Below are positions 1-9,467 of a stretch of DNA of 64,000 nt, piece after piece. How positions within the stretch are numbered: position 1 is the first letter of the stretch; every line of letters starts with the position of its first letter. A program made the position numbers and the translations under genes. The notes beneath the pieces were generated by a model. The model did no database searches. It was not told the DNA's origin and worked only from the letters and a program-made list of their open reading frames with translations. Origin of the DNA: Forficula auricularia (Eukaryota; Arthropoda; Insecta; Dermaptera; Forficulidae); NCBI GenBank assembly GCA_024734495.1, contig JALMQS010000085.1, positions 248,001-312,000 of the forward strand, given 5' to 3'.

Positions 1-1600
1 CATAAGGACCTGACCATCTCAGGCGTAATGCCGTCGAGGCCTGGTGCCTTTCCCATATTTAAATCACTTATTGCGTACGCGATATCATTTGGGTCTAGTT
101 CAGTAATTTCAGCCGGATCGCTATTTTCGATCTCGGCTGCTGGTCCTTCAGGGAAGAACTTGGTCATGAGCAATTCCATTGCTTCGCACCATGTTTTGGT
201 TTCTATACCATCAGTAATTATTGATGTAATACCATGGGAGGAGCTATTAGCCCTCCGGCATATTTTGTATGCCTGGCCCCATGGATCGTTGTTGCCAACT
301 TGCTCAACAAATTTTTGCCAGTTCTTATTTTTGGATTCTTTGATTTTTTGTTTGTAAGTTTTTACAACCTTTTTAAAGTTCGAGCTAGCCGAAGAAGTCT
401 CTCCATTCCGCCTTCTGGCAGACTGAAGAACTCTCCTTCTGGATTGAACAATCCTTCTTAGTCTAGCAAGACCTTGATTCCACCATTTGACCTGTCCTCT
501 TCGGGCAGGTCTGGTTGTGCTGGTCACTTCATCATTGACTTCTGCGATCCATTCCATAATCAGCTCGATCTTGCGATGCGTGGACAGGGTTTCAAAATCT
601 GGAGTAATATATTTTGTTTTCTTCGAAGACAGAGTCTTCTCGTATTTACTCCAGTCTAATCCCCTGGTATTCCAGCGCCTCTTCAAGTCAACGCGATGAT
701 GAGGGTCAGGACTTCTGGAATTTGTTAGGGTAATCACAATAGCATTGTGATCACTTATACCCTATTTCTCTGACCTTCCATGTGGTACTGTAGTGATTCA
801 ACAAAGATTCATTGATGATTGTTACATCAATGTCACTATTCCCATCCCGGAGGAGAAGGTGTACTGGTCCGCAGCCTCATTAATAACAATCAACCCGCTG
901 TTCACTGTATACTCAGATAGCTGGTCTCCTCGCAAGTCCCGAGGCCTACTGGCACCTGCATTTTTGCTGTGCCATAAGGGTGATGTCGCATTTGCATCAG
1001 CCCCTATTAAAAGAGGTAACTCGGAGGTCATTGCTCTTATTTTCTCGATCATTTGTATATACGGCTCGATGCTATCATCAAAGTTGAAATAGACCGATGC
1101 CGCATATAATTCCTCTTTTTCTGTTTTAATGTGGACTAGAACACAATGTGCATTTGTCAATTGACCGATGCAAAGAACCTCCCATGACGTATTTGATACG
1201 ACGATGGCGGCCTTGGTTTTTTGAGGAATCGAGTAAACCCGGAGCTGTGATGGTAAACCAACAACAGCACCGCGGCTAGTGTAGGGTTCCTGGATCAGGC
1301 ATAAGTCAATTCTCTGTTCGAGAATTCTTTGACCGAGGTCCAACATCGAGTTATAGCTTCGGGCACAGTTGATTTGGAGAATACTCAATGAACCCGCATT
1401 ACCCCTCGTCACGGTCTCAGTGTCTCGTGGGGAACACGTGGGACCTGTAATTGTTAAATTATTATTATTAGTATTTTTGTTTTTTGTTGTATTCATGTTT
1501 AGACCCACGAGTGGAGACGAAATAAAGACACACAAACGGGTTACGCTCATTCCATTACACAGTAGAGTAGTAACTAAACGATTATTGACTTAATCAATAT
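1..1600 (-). mobile_element. R1-like non-LTR retrotransposon, 5' part of ORF2, broken
   Basis: This is the apurinic-type endonuclease domain plus the very start of the reverse transcriptase of a non-LTR retrotransposon. It reads leftward and leaves the window at position 1. An open stretch (822-1550) shows the N-terminal endonuclease signature around QINCARSY, then LCLIQEPY and LLIGADANA with the catalytic-type residues. The later endonuclease motifs are in other frames: SDIDVT at about 822-838 and SDHN at about 744-755. At least two small indels therefore break the frame. The left edge reads GKAPGLDGITPEM, the usual entry into the RT domain. The QEPY style and lack of an RNase H in view suggest the R1 group, but I cannot exclude a related clade. 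No zinc-knuckle ORF1 is visible upstream; 1600-1740 may be 5' UTR. A dead copy. Confidence 0.85.
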
Positions 1601-1733
1601 GACCGTTAGTTAAAATTTTCATTTAAGTAATAATGACACGGAAGGATTAAGAGAGCCACCTCCTCGCGATGACACATGGTAACGCACCCTTCAGGGCGGC
1701 TAAGTAGCTCTCACCGCGGTTTTCAAAAAACAT

Positions 1734-1775
1734 GATGATGATGGTTCAATAATATACTATTGAAACATCATCATC
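1734..1775. repeat. 18-bp hairpin of GATGATGATG type
   Basis: Arms 1734-1751 and 1758-1775 are inverted copies with a single mismatch around a 6-base loop. The trinucleotide GATGATGATG on one side is typical of the microsatellite tail of some insect LINEs, so this could mark an insertion boundary next to the LINE at 1-1600. Confidence 0.6.
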
Positions 1776-2015
1776 AAATTCACCTGTCGCAAACAGGTTA
1801 GAAGCAGTAATATGGTTGGTAATGAGTTCTTGCTCGCAGTCCACCATAAACATGCATGTAGTATAGTGTGTGTGTTTGTGTGTGTGTGACTGTTCACACT
1901 GAATCAAGAAAGAGCTCTCAATCAAGACTCCAGCAGCAATCGCCAAGGAAACCGGTAAAATTGTGCAAACAATTACCCAAGTAGGTCCTAGAATATTAAG
2001 AATTAATTTCTGCAT
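1746..2015 (-). CDS. Hypothetical 89-residue ORF with hydrophobic N terminus, doubtful
   Basis: The first 32 residues (MQKLILNILGP... to ...AAGVLI) are strongly hydrophobic and could be a signal peptide or membrane segment. The remainder contains His/Thr residues translated from a GT microsatellite (1866-1889) and a tail translated from the hairpin at 1734-1775. That composition makes a real full-length protein unlikely. The hydrophobic start could be the first exon of an unseen gene, but no splice donor decides it. No family is recognised. Confidence 0.15.
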   Translation of the reverse strand: MQKLILNILGPTWVIVCTILPVSLAIAAGVLIESSFLIQCEQSHTHKHTHYTTCMFMVDCEQELITNHITASNLFATGEFDDDVSIVYY

Positions 2016-2274
2016 CCTTTGATGTACGATTTGTAATTTTTAATAAATTATAAAATTAGATATTTGAAGGAAAAAGAAGTTCACCTCTGAGCTGGCATCC
2101 GTGCCAACTGAGAAATAAGCTAAGTCCTATAAAAACAATTATTTTTCGGAAAACTCTTATTCCATTTTATTCAAAATTTAATTTTAAAAAAATATTGATA
2201 TAGGAATCAATATTTACTTCGCTATACTTTAATTTTAAACTCAAAAAAACGACATCCAAGTAACCTCACGCTTG

Positions 2275-2880
2275 GAAAATTCCAAAACTTGCCGTAAAAA
2301 AGCAAAATATTTAATATTTATTAAATATTTTTGCATTACGAGCAGCAGAAAATTATTCTGCATCTTTATTAAACTCACCTCCGGCTTAAAAACATCGTAT
2401 TATATTTAAATTAATTAATAATTGATTGAAGCACGTGCTTTGTTCAAATTTCCGTTTATAACCACCCACCTTTTCTCCGAAAATTCCAAAACTTGCCGTA
2501 AAAAGCAAAATATTTAATATTTATTAAATATTTTTGCATTACGATGCAGCAGAAAATTATTCTGCATTTTATTCAAACTCACCCCGGTTTAAAAAACGTT
2601 TTACGACACTTAATTTAATTAATAATTAATTGAATCACGTGATCCGTTCCGTTTTATAAACACCCGCCTTTCCGAAAATTCCGTTTATAAACACCCGGCT
2701 TTTCCATTGAAAATTCCAAAACTTGCCGTAAAAAGCAAAATTTATTTTTATAAATTTATTAAATATTTTTGCATTACGAGCAGCAGAAAATTATTCTGCA
2801 ATTTTATTAAATTCACCCCGGTTTAAAAATTATTTAGATTAATTAATAATTGATCTAAACACGCGCTCTGTTAGGCCCCT
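2275..2880. repeat. Three tandem units of about 205-230 bp
   Basis: Units begin at 2275, 2479 and 2709, each with GAAAATTCCAAAACTTGCCG. Each continues with an AT-rich block and a GCAGCAGAAAATTATTCTGC segment that folds on itself. Units differ by small indels. Two of the three contain a CACGTG palindrome (near 2432 and 2637), and the third has CACGCG at the same place. No copy is seen elsewhere in the window. Confidence 0.8.
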
Positions 2881-2932
2881 TTTCGTTTCTTAGAATTCGT
2901 CTTTTCCTGAGGTTCGAGAAACTGTGGGGGTA

Positions 2933-3190
2933 GCATTTTCTAACCATATGCTCAGTCCCTATCTTCCTGGCCTCAACCGAGTTTTCTTTTATAAGTCAAC
3001 AGTGTTGCCAACTCATAAAACGATGGATTAAAAATATGAAAATTCCAATATTAATAGTAATAAATAAATAATCTTATTTATTATAAATAATAAACAACAA
3101 ACCGTAAATGTAATATTAATTTTTTATATAATTTTATTTTTTAATCTAACTTTAACTGTTAGAGTTAATGAACTAAATTCGTGAACTGCC
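2933..3190. repeat. Dispersed copy of segment also at 12.06 kb (+) and 16.54-16.80 kb (-)
   Basis: The stretch starting CTAACCATATGCTCAGTCCC and running through CAACAGTGTTGCCAACTC recurs in direct orientation at about 12061-12300 and inverted at about 16540-16800. This copy lies outside the palindrome and matches the right-arm copy better than the left-arm one. From 3190 to about 3540 I see only AT-rich sequence. Confidence 0.7.
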
Positions 3191-3539
3191 AAGTTTAATG
3201 AAAATAATTTAAATTAAAAATTTAGAATTCATAAATTTAAATTATCGTTTAAAATGGAAAAATGGAATGTATTTTAATTAAAAAAACTATTTTCTCAACT
3301 TAATTATTATTCCTGGCGGATTTAATTTGGTTGCACAGCAGATTTCACTAATTTTAGAACTTGGCCTGTTTTTTCACAGAATGTTTTGCTTGTGATTAAT
3401 ATTACATTTATGGTTTATTATTTATATTAAATAAAAGTATTTATTTATTACTATTTAAATTCAAAATTTCATTTTTTGAATCTGATTATATTTTTTTTTA
3501 GTATGCCTCTTTATGTAGTTGGCTCTACTGTCTTTTAAG

Positions 3540-3745
3540 CGTTATGGGAGGGGGTGGGGGGGGGGCAACAGTGTTAACTTATACGACAAATCTCGGCTAT
3601 AGCGTCATTCAAGTTTTTCCATTTGGATTCCTCATATAAACTTGCATTCGAATCTATTTCTATTCTTATAAAAGTCTCATTCTCTTTTTGATCATATTTT
3701 CTGAATATTTAATAAGGTTAGTAGTAGTTTTTTTTTAATATTTTA
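3540..3745 (+). promoter_or_regulatory. Promoter-like duplicate of the F-box gene 5' region
   Basis: This segment resembles 4560-4750: a GGCAACAGTGTTAACTT or equivalent block, then CATTTGGATT, then TATAAAAGTCTC (TATA-like, 3667-3678), and a potential donor AAG/GTTAGTAG near 3720. It straddles the outer edge of the left palindrome arm (about 3697). From 3745 to 4550 only AT-rich sequence is visible. Promoter function is inferred from TATA plus donor spacing. Confidence 0.4.
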
Positions 3746-4687
3746 TTGTTGTTACTAATTTCTTTTGAAATTAATACTCTCGCAACTTTAATCTAGATTT
3801 ATTTTTTATTTTTATTCTTTTTTATTATCAAATGCACGTAAGTTTTTGAAAATTTCACTTAATGAGTCCTTTTTTTCAACTTCTTCCTTTTTAAGATTTA
3901 TATTCTATTCAATTTAAAAATTGTTGTGAAAAAATAATTTTTTTTCAATCTTTGTAATTTTTATTTATTTGTTTTTTATTTAATTGAAAATTGTTTTTCA
4001 ACAACTCTATAAAAAAATAAAGATTTATTTAAATAAATACTTCTTTATAAATCACAATCATAAAACGTGTATTAAATATTCAAACGTTATTGGAGAACAA
4101 GATGTTATAGTTCTATCCAACTTAGGCTGTGTCGATCCAAATTTAGGAATAAAAAATTCTTAACATGCATTTTTTTTTCAAATTTTTATTCTTTAATTAT
4201 TCAATTTTTTAATAATTTAAAATAAATAATTCTACCAATTTCTGCTACAATCTCTAACATTTTCATTAGAATTAAATTAAATTATTTGAAATTACAGAAT
4301 TTATATTTTAAAGGAAAAAATCTTCATTTTGAAAAATATCAGCTTAGGTTGTTTTGTTTTAATTTTAAAAGATTTTCAGTTCCGTATTTTTTTGGGTAAA
4401 AAATTCCAATGTAGTTTTCGATTTTTCTAGTTTTTGGTCTAGTCAAACATTCATCATTTCTCTTGGATTTAATTTTGTAATAATAGTATTTTTTTAAAGT
4501 ATAATATTTAAAATTTTGAAATTACCGCTATTTTTTCAAAGATTACGAGTTTAACTAGTTGGCACTACTGTTTATTAAGAGGGTGTGTTTGGTAACACTG
4601 TTTACATATAGTACAGGTCATTCTTGCTGATGGGCTAGTCCTACATACTATACCATTTGGATTTTGAGTCGAGTTTCTTTATTTTCT

Positions 4688-4695
4688 TATAAAAG
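4688..4695 (+). promoter_or_regulatory. TATA box candidate for F-box gene
   Basis: TATAAAAG lies about 40 bases before a potential exon-1 donor (GAG/GTTAGT at 4737/4738). A noncoding exon follows at 4968-5059, bounded by TTTCAG and GTAAGT and containing no ATG. The same TATA and donor pair is duplicated at 3667-3720. Confidence 0.45.
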
Positions 4696-4967
4696 TCTCT
4701 TACGATTTTTGATTATATTTGCTGTCTATTTCAGGAGGTTAGTAGTTCGAATCCCGAATAAATCATTTTTTAATTTCTACCTATTTTCCAATCAACTTAA
4801 TATTCCTGCCACTTTTGACTAGATTTATTTTACAAACTATTACAATTATATTTTTTCCTACACATTATTCTTGATGTTTCAAACAAACATTGAATCTATG
4901 TTTTGCCATCTCTGAGCTAAATCACCATTTGTACATGCTTAATTATATCTAATAATTCTTATTTCAG

Positions 4968-5059
4968 GTTTTGGACTGTTTGCTAATAGAATTCTTTCAG
5001 CCTATCAGCTCAAGCAACCATCCCAGAGAAGCATTTGTCGTCATCCCTGATTTTGAACA
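4968..5059 (+). other. Noncoding 5' UTR exon of F-box gene, inferred
   Basis: The exon is bounded by acceptor ATTTCAG (ending 4967) and donor GTAAGT (from 5060). It has no ATG, so it would feed into the coding exon whose acceptor is at 5597-5598. The right palindrome arm keeps a mirror copy near 23940-24030. A similar AGAGCATTTGTC...AAGTAAGT segment at about 9120-9158 may be an older paralogous exon. Confidence 0.45.
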
Positions 5060-5254
5060 GTAAGTTAATTTATTTATTTATTTAAATTTAAATGTATTTA
5101 CATACCTATATATTACATTATACTACATCATTACAATTACGTTCTTCTAACTTAACTTCAACATTTTTCTATTAACACAAATCAATATGTTTTCTTAATT
5201 TTATTTCAAATAATGTTAAATTAGTTGAATTTTTTACATCAGAGGGCAAAGAAT

Positions 5255-5432
5255 TGAATTCCTCATTCCCTCTAAAATACACTTGAAAGCTTGTTCTAGG
5301 TCAACAAACAATAGCGTAGTTTAGTTTCCCCCTTGATATAAATATACTTTTATTTGAAACTTTTTCAATATAATGCACTGTTTGTGAATTATAAGACTGT
5401 CTCAAGATAAAAAAAACTCAACCCGATATACA
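5255..5432 (-). mobile_element. End of CCGGGT-type TIR element, remnant (left arm)
   Basis: Ends with GACTGTCTCAAGATAAAAAA and CAACCCGATAT, matching the right ends of the elements at 34.37-35.41 and 52.51-53.62 kb. Only one terminus is present. The mirror copy in the right arm is at about 23555-23735. Confidence 0.6.
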
Positions 5433-5609
5433 CAAAAAATCAGAACTTTCCTGATAAAAACACAATTTGACTGGACTAGAATTAGAAGTTAAAAACCTAT
5501 CTTTATAGAAACCTATATCATATAGACAGCGTTGAGAACACCTCATAATTTTATTATATATTTATTTATTATTTTAATCTTTTTTTTTTTTTTTACAGAT
5601 TTTGTTGCA

Positions 5610-6101
5610 ATGGAAGCGTCAATTTGCGGACTCCCAATTGAAGACGTTCTTTACCCAAAGATCTTCGAGCATTTGGACGTGTTTGATCTGTTGAGTTTAG
5701 CAGGGACAAATCAACAAATGCACGTTACTGTGAATCATTACTTTTCTTTAAAAGATTTCCAAATAATTGATTTCTCTAAGGACAATAATCGCCCTCTTAC
5801 TCAAGAACAATTTACAATTTTGATTGAAAATTGTAAACATGTTTGTATATTAAATCTTACTGGTTGCCAGTGGATTACAGACTCACACTTACGACCTTTA
5901 CTTGAACAAAATACTCAACACTTGATAAAGGTAATACTAAGAAATTGTAGTCGTATTACAATAAATACTGTCCAAATTTTGCAACGATGTAAAAATATCA
6001 TGCTATTCGATTTAACAAATTGCAACGTGATACACTCGGCTTATATTCCATTACTTAGAATAATGTGTTCCAACATGTGTCGAGAGTTTAACGACTTGTG
6101 A
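5610..6101 (+). CDS. Small F-box / leucine-rich-repeat protein
   Basis: A 163-residue protein begins at ATG 5610, 11 bases after a strong splice acceptor (15-T tract then ACAG at 5595-5598). Residues about 6-50 (LPIEDVLYPKIFEHLDVFDL) form an F-box, the motif that binds Skp1 in SCF ubiquitin ligases. Residues about 75-150 hold two or three LRRs of the cysteine-containing FBXL type (LNLTGCQWITD, VILRNCSRIT, LFDLTNCNVI), which normally bind the substrate. The protein is much shorter than usual FBXL proteins, so it may be truncated or use few repeats. Noncoding exons and a TATA box are likely upstream (4688-5059). The mirrored copy in the right arm (22860-23457) is broken, so this is the only intact one. 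Its substrate cannot be told. Confidence 0.8.
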   Translation: MEASICGLPIEDVLYPKIFEHLDVFDLLSLAGTNQQMHVTVNHYFSLKDFQIIDFSKDNNRPLTQEQFTILIENCKHVCILNLTGCQWITDSHLRPLLEQNTQHLIKVILRNCSRITINTVQILQRCKNIMLFDLTNCNVIHSAYIPLLRIMCSNMCREFNDL

Positions 6102-6689
6102 CTTTGTGCACAATTTTCCATTTTTTTATTATTATTTTTTTATAGCAAAAACACATAAACAGGTCTACTCTCTAAGCAAAAATGTTAACTTTTAACATCC
6201 GATTTCAGAGTTTATTCATTTTAACACCTCCTTGCCTAAAATTGCTATTTTTTTTATTATACAAAATATATTTAAATATGTATTTAAAAATGATAGATAG
6301 AAAAAAACAGAATTATCATCAGATGCGGTCAATTGCTATGTGGGTATTTTTCGTGATTTTTCTTTTTTAGCTGTTCTTTTTTTATTAAAAATAGCTGAGA
6401 TACTAGATTGAGATTAACAAATCAAACTATCGCGCGCTATCGAGGTTTGTAAAGCTTTATTACTTTACTTTTTGTACTCAATTTAAGATGTTAAATTTTA
6501 ACGTCTGTTTTTAGAGAATAGACCTGAATAATAGTAAAAATGCATTGATTTATTATTTGTTTTTTAAAACCTGTTATAAATTAATAAAAAAAATATATAA
6601 TTATGTATACCTACGGATCAAGGATGTAAAGAAATTAGTTAGGGAAAAACATTAATGTGAATGTGACTTATATTTATTTTGTTGATTTG

Positions 6690-6729
6690 NNNNNNNNNNN
6701 NNNNNNNNNNNNNNNNNNNNNNNNNNNNN
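6690..6729. other. Assembly gap of 40 N in left arm
   Basis: The run of N falls exactly where the left arm stops matching the right arm and a mariner fragment begins. The join is therefore not proven by sequence. Confidence 1.
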
Positions 6730-7105
6730 ATTTTTTTTATGTTTTCTGGAATAACAGCTTATAATTTGTGCGTCCACTACGCTCTGCATCATTTGTGCTG
6801 GTACGGCCACGTTTAAATTCAGTAATCCACTTCTCTGTTGTCTCGATGGAGTAGCTCGGATAACGTTTATCAACAGCCATTGTTTGGTTTCCACTGTATT
6901 TTTTCGTCGCTTAATGCTTTATTAAAACTCGAAATTCACTTTTTTCCATTTTTTTAAATAACAAAAGTTACTTCACAAAATGCTGTACGCGAATCAATAG
7001 TCAGATTGCTGTCAAATTTATACACGTATTAAATAAAAATCATATGGAAAAAATTCTAGTAACGCAATCTATTTGTCATCCTACGGACTTTATTGAATGA
7101 CCTAA
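6730..7105 (-). mobile_element. mariner transposon fragment, 5' TIR and transposase N terminus
   Basis: On the minus strand the outer end at 7105 reads TTAGGTCATTCAATAAAGTC, a mariner terminal inverted repeat, directly preceded by a TA target dinucleotide (7106-7107). About 200 bases further in, the transposase N-terminal region is recognisable: VETKQWL in one frame, then DKRYP, EKWITEFKRGRTS and DAERSGRT in another, so there is a frameshift. This part is the helix-turn-helix DNA-binding region. The copy runs into the N gap at 6729, so catalytic domain and other TIR are unseen. The right arm has no mariner here. 7110-7690 holds nothing recognisable. Confidence 0.85.
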
Positions 7106-7699
7106 TATTTTATTTCCTGTACACACACTCGGAGAACATAATTGGAATTTTGTTGCCGGCTATAGAACTTTCTGGTCCAAAAATACGAAAATAACATTTT
7201 CAAATTATTTTCATGAAATTTTAAGACGTTGTTATGATATAGGTATGCTTAATTAAGAAATTTCTAAAAAAATTCTAAAAGAAATTAAAAACCCTATTTG
7301 TTTAATTACTCATATTTCAATATATCATTTCAACGTCTTAGAAAACTATGGAAAGAATATCCTCATTTTAGGCGTTCCCAGAAAGTGCTTCCTCTTTGGA
7401 AATTATTATTCTTAATTCAAAAAATTCATGTCAAGCACAAAATTTCATATACCTAATTACAATTTATTAATTTAAAAAATAACTGATTTTGAATCCATTG
7501 TTATGTGGATAATCCGGTAAAGCTGGCCAGCAGATAGGAAATTGTATTTCAAGAATGTTTTTAATCTTAACATATATAGGTATAATTATATAGAAGAAAG
7601 AAAATCTTAAGTTTAATGATTAAATGGTTTGGCTAGCAGCGCTTGATGCAAGGAAAAATGAATAGAATTGAAAATATTAAGTTAAGTTGGATCTAATTT

Positions 7700-7905
7700 T
7701 TAATGAAGTCTCAAGTCAGGTTTCGGTTGAAGGTGAACATTTTTAAATAATAAGTAGGTAAGTAACAATTCAAACTCGGTTTCATAAAAATAAAAAAAAT
7801 ATATGTTTTGAGTTTTATCTCGATACATATATTTCGAATTTACAAACCCATCAACAGGAGTTAACAGAGAAAACTGAAAACACAAAATTAGAAATATGTG
7901 TACAG
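7700..7905. repeat. Foldback-family remnant (left arm), mirror at 20.88-21.02 kb
   Basis: Contains the GGTGAACATTTTTAAATAATA, TATGTTTTGAGTTTTATC and ATATTTCGAATTT segments also found around the palindrome centre (13.97-14.83 kb). It is a degraded copy. The right-arm counterpart is partly lost in the gap at 20843-20883. Confidence 0.5.
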
Positions 7906-8159
7906 GTATGTCAGATTGTTTTCAGGTTTGTTTAAAATTATAAAAAAATTTTACTAATAGAAAGACTATTATTATTCGTGACAATAGTAAGATATATTAT
8001 ATCCATGAAGCTGCCAGCCCCCTTTCGAAAAAAGATTTTGTTTCCAACAAAAAAATAAAAAAAATATTTCCAATAATACTAGTATATGGTATACGTATAT
8101 TATAATTTACAGAATTTACGGATTTTATCTAAAAATCTGAAGTTAAAATATTAAATAGA

Positions 8160-9160
8160 ATCATATATCAATGAGTTTGAATGAAATAACAGGCACTTTA
8201 CTGGCCAGGCCTACTTTATTCTGATTGGCCTCCGGAGATTTGTATACCTACTAGCGAATGCTCAATCCCTCCCTACCTCGTTACTTGAAACGTTTTCTCA
8301 CAGCATACACCGGCTTACTGGCTGAGTACACATGGATGGCTCGAGCAGTCTGATTAGTCCTTTTCGTATTATATTCATTACATGAGCAGCTAAATTTAAT
8401 TCGAATATACCTCGATATATAGGTTCACAGCCTCTACGTTATGTATATAAAGAATATTGAATTAAGTACTTTCAAATTCTCTCTAAAATTGTAACTTTAT
8501 AATATATATATAGATATATATATATTTATAGAATATTATACTATTTTCTAAAAGTGCTTCTGTCTTTAACTTATTCTTAATCACATTTTCTATTTTTATA
8601 ATTGAGCAAAATTTTACTTTATTCAAATCTTCTGTTTTTTAAAAAATATAAAATACTAAATATTAAAGAGTTATTGATTTTGAAAATACAATAATTTAGT
8701 AATAAAAACGTTGTATTTAAAACTATTTTTTAGAAATCACTTGAAGACCAAGTTGACACAAATAATAATTTAAATTTCAAAATTGTTCCCAATTGAACGT
8801 ATAATTCCTGAATATTAAAATTTTTGATAATTCAATTTTATCTGTCATTTTGCTAGAATGTTATATTAAGAAAATCATAGCAGGGTGTGATTCGGTCGAA
8901 ATAATTATACAAATATTGTTTTCTGATATTCAAATAGCGGCGGATCTAAGATGGCGTCAGTGTCGAATTTCGTAAGTACCGACCAGATGGTCATACTGTG
9001 TGTAAGCTTAGATTTATTACTGTATACGGTCTTACCAGAGATATCTTATTAATGTTTTCAACATCATTCTATCTATACCGTTGTATCTCTATATTTGAGT
9101 CTACCAGAATATTTTCCAATTAGCAGAGCATTTGTCCTACCAGATAAATACAAGTAAGTA
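8160..9160. other. Noncoding region of left arm with conserved splice-like sites
   Basis: No ORF of note. It contains TATATAAAG at about 8446 and a mini reading frame ATGGCGTCAGTGTCGAATTT followed by GTAAGT (8951-8977), kept in the right arm (19895-19910 reversed). An exon-like segment ends at a GTAAGT donor near 9152. It could be the upstream part of a duplicated gene, but no coding exon follows. Confidence 0.3.
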
Positions 9161-9467
9161 CTTTAATATTTCCAACAAAATCGTAATTTTTTAATATATA
9201 CCTATAATTATATTACTTTCTAAAGTGCTTTTTTCTCCTTAAATTAATCATAGTCAATTTTTTTGATAATTTTTATTTTGTATTGAAATTTCTAATAGAA
9301 TACATTTATTTTTCATACGAACAAATGAGCCAAATTTTATCATATATTACAAAAGTTGTTATCTAGCCATCATAATTCATAATTTTGACAATTTTAAAGA
9401 AAGATATAGATTTAGAATATAGAAAGATTAAAGATATTATGATTTTTAAATAGATCTGATGTTTTTT

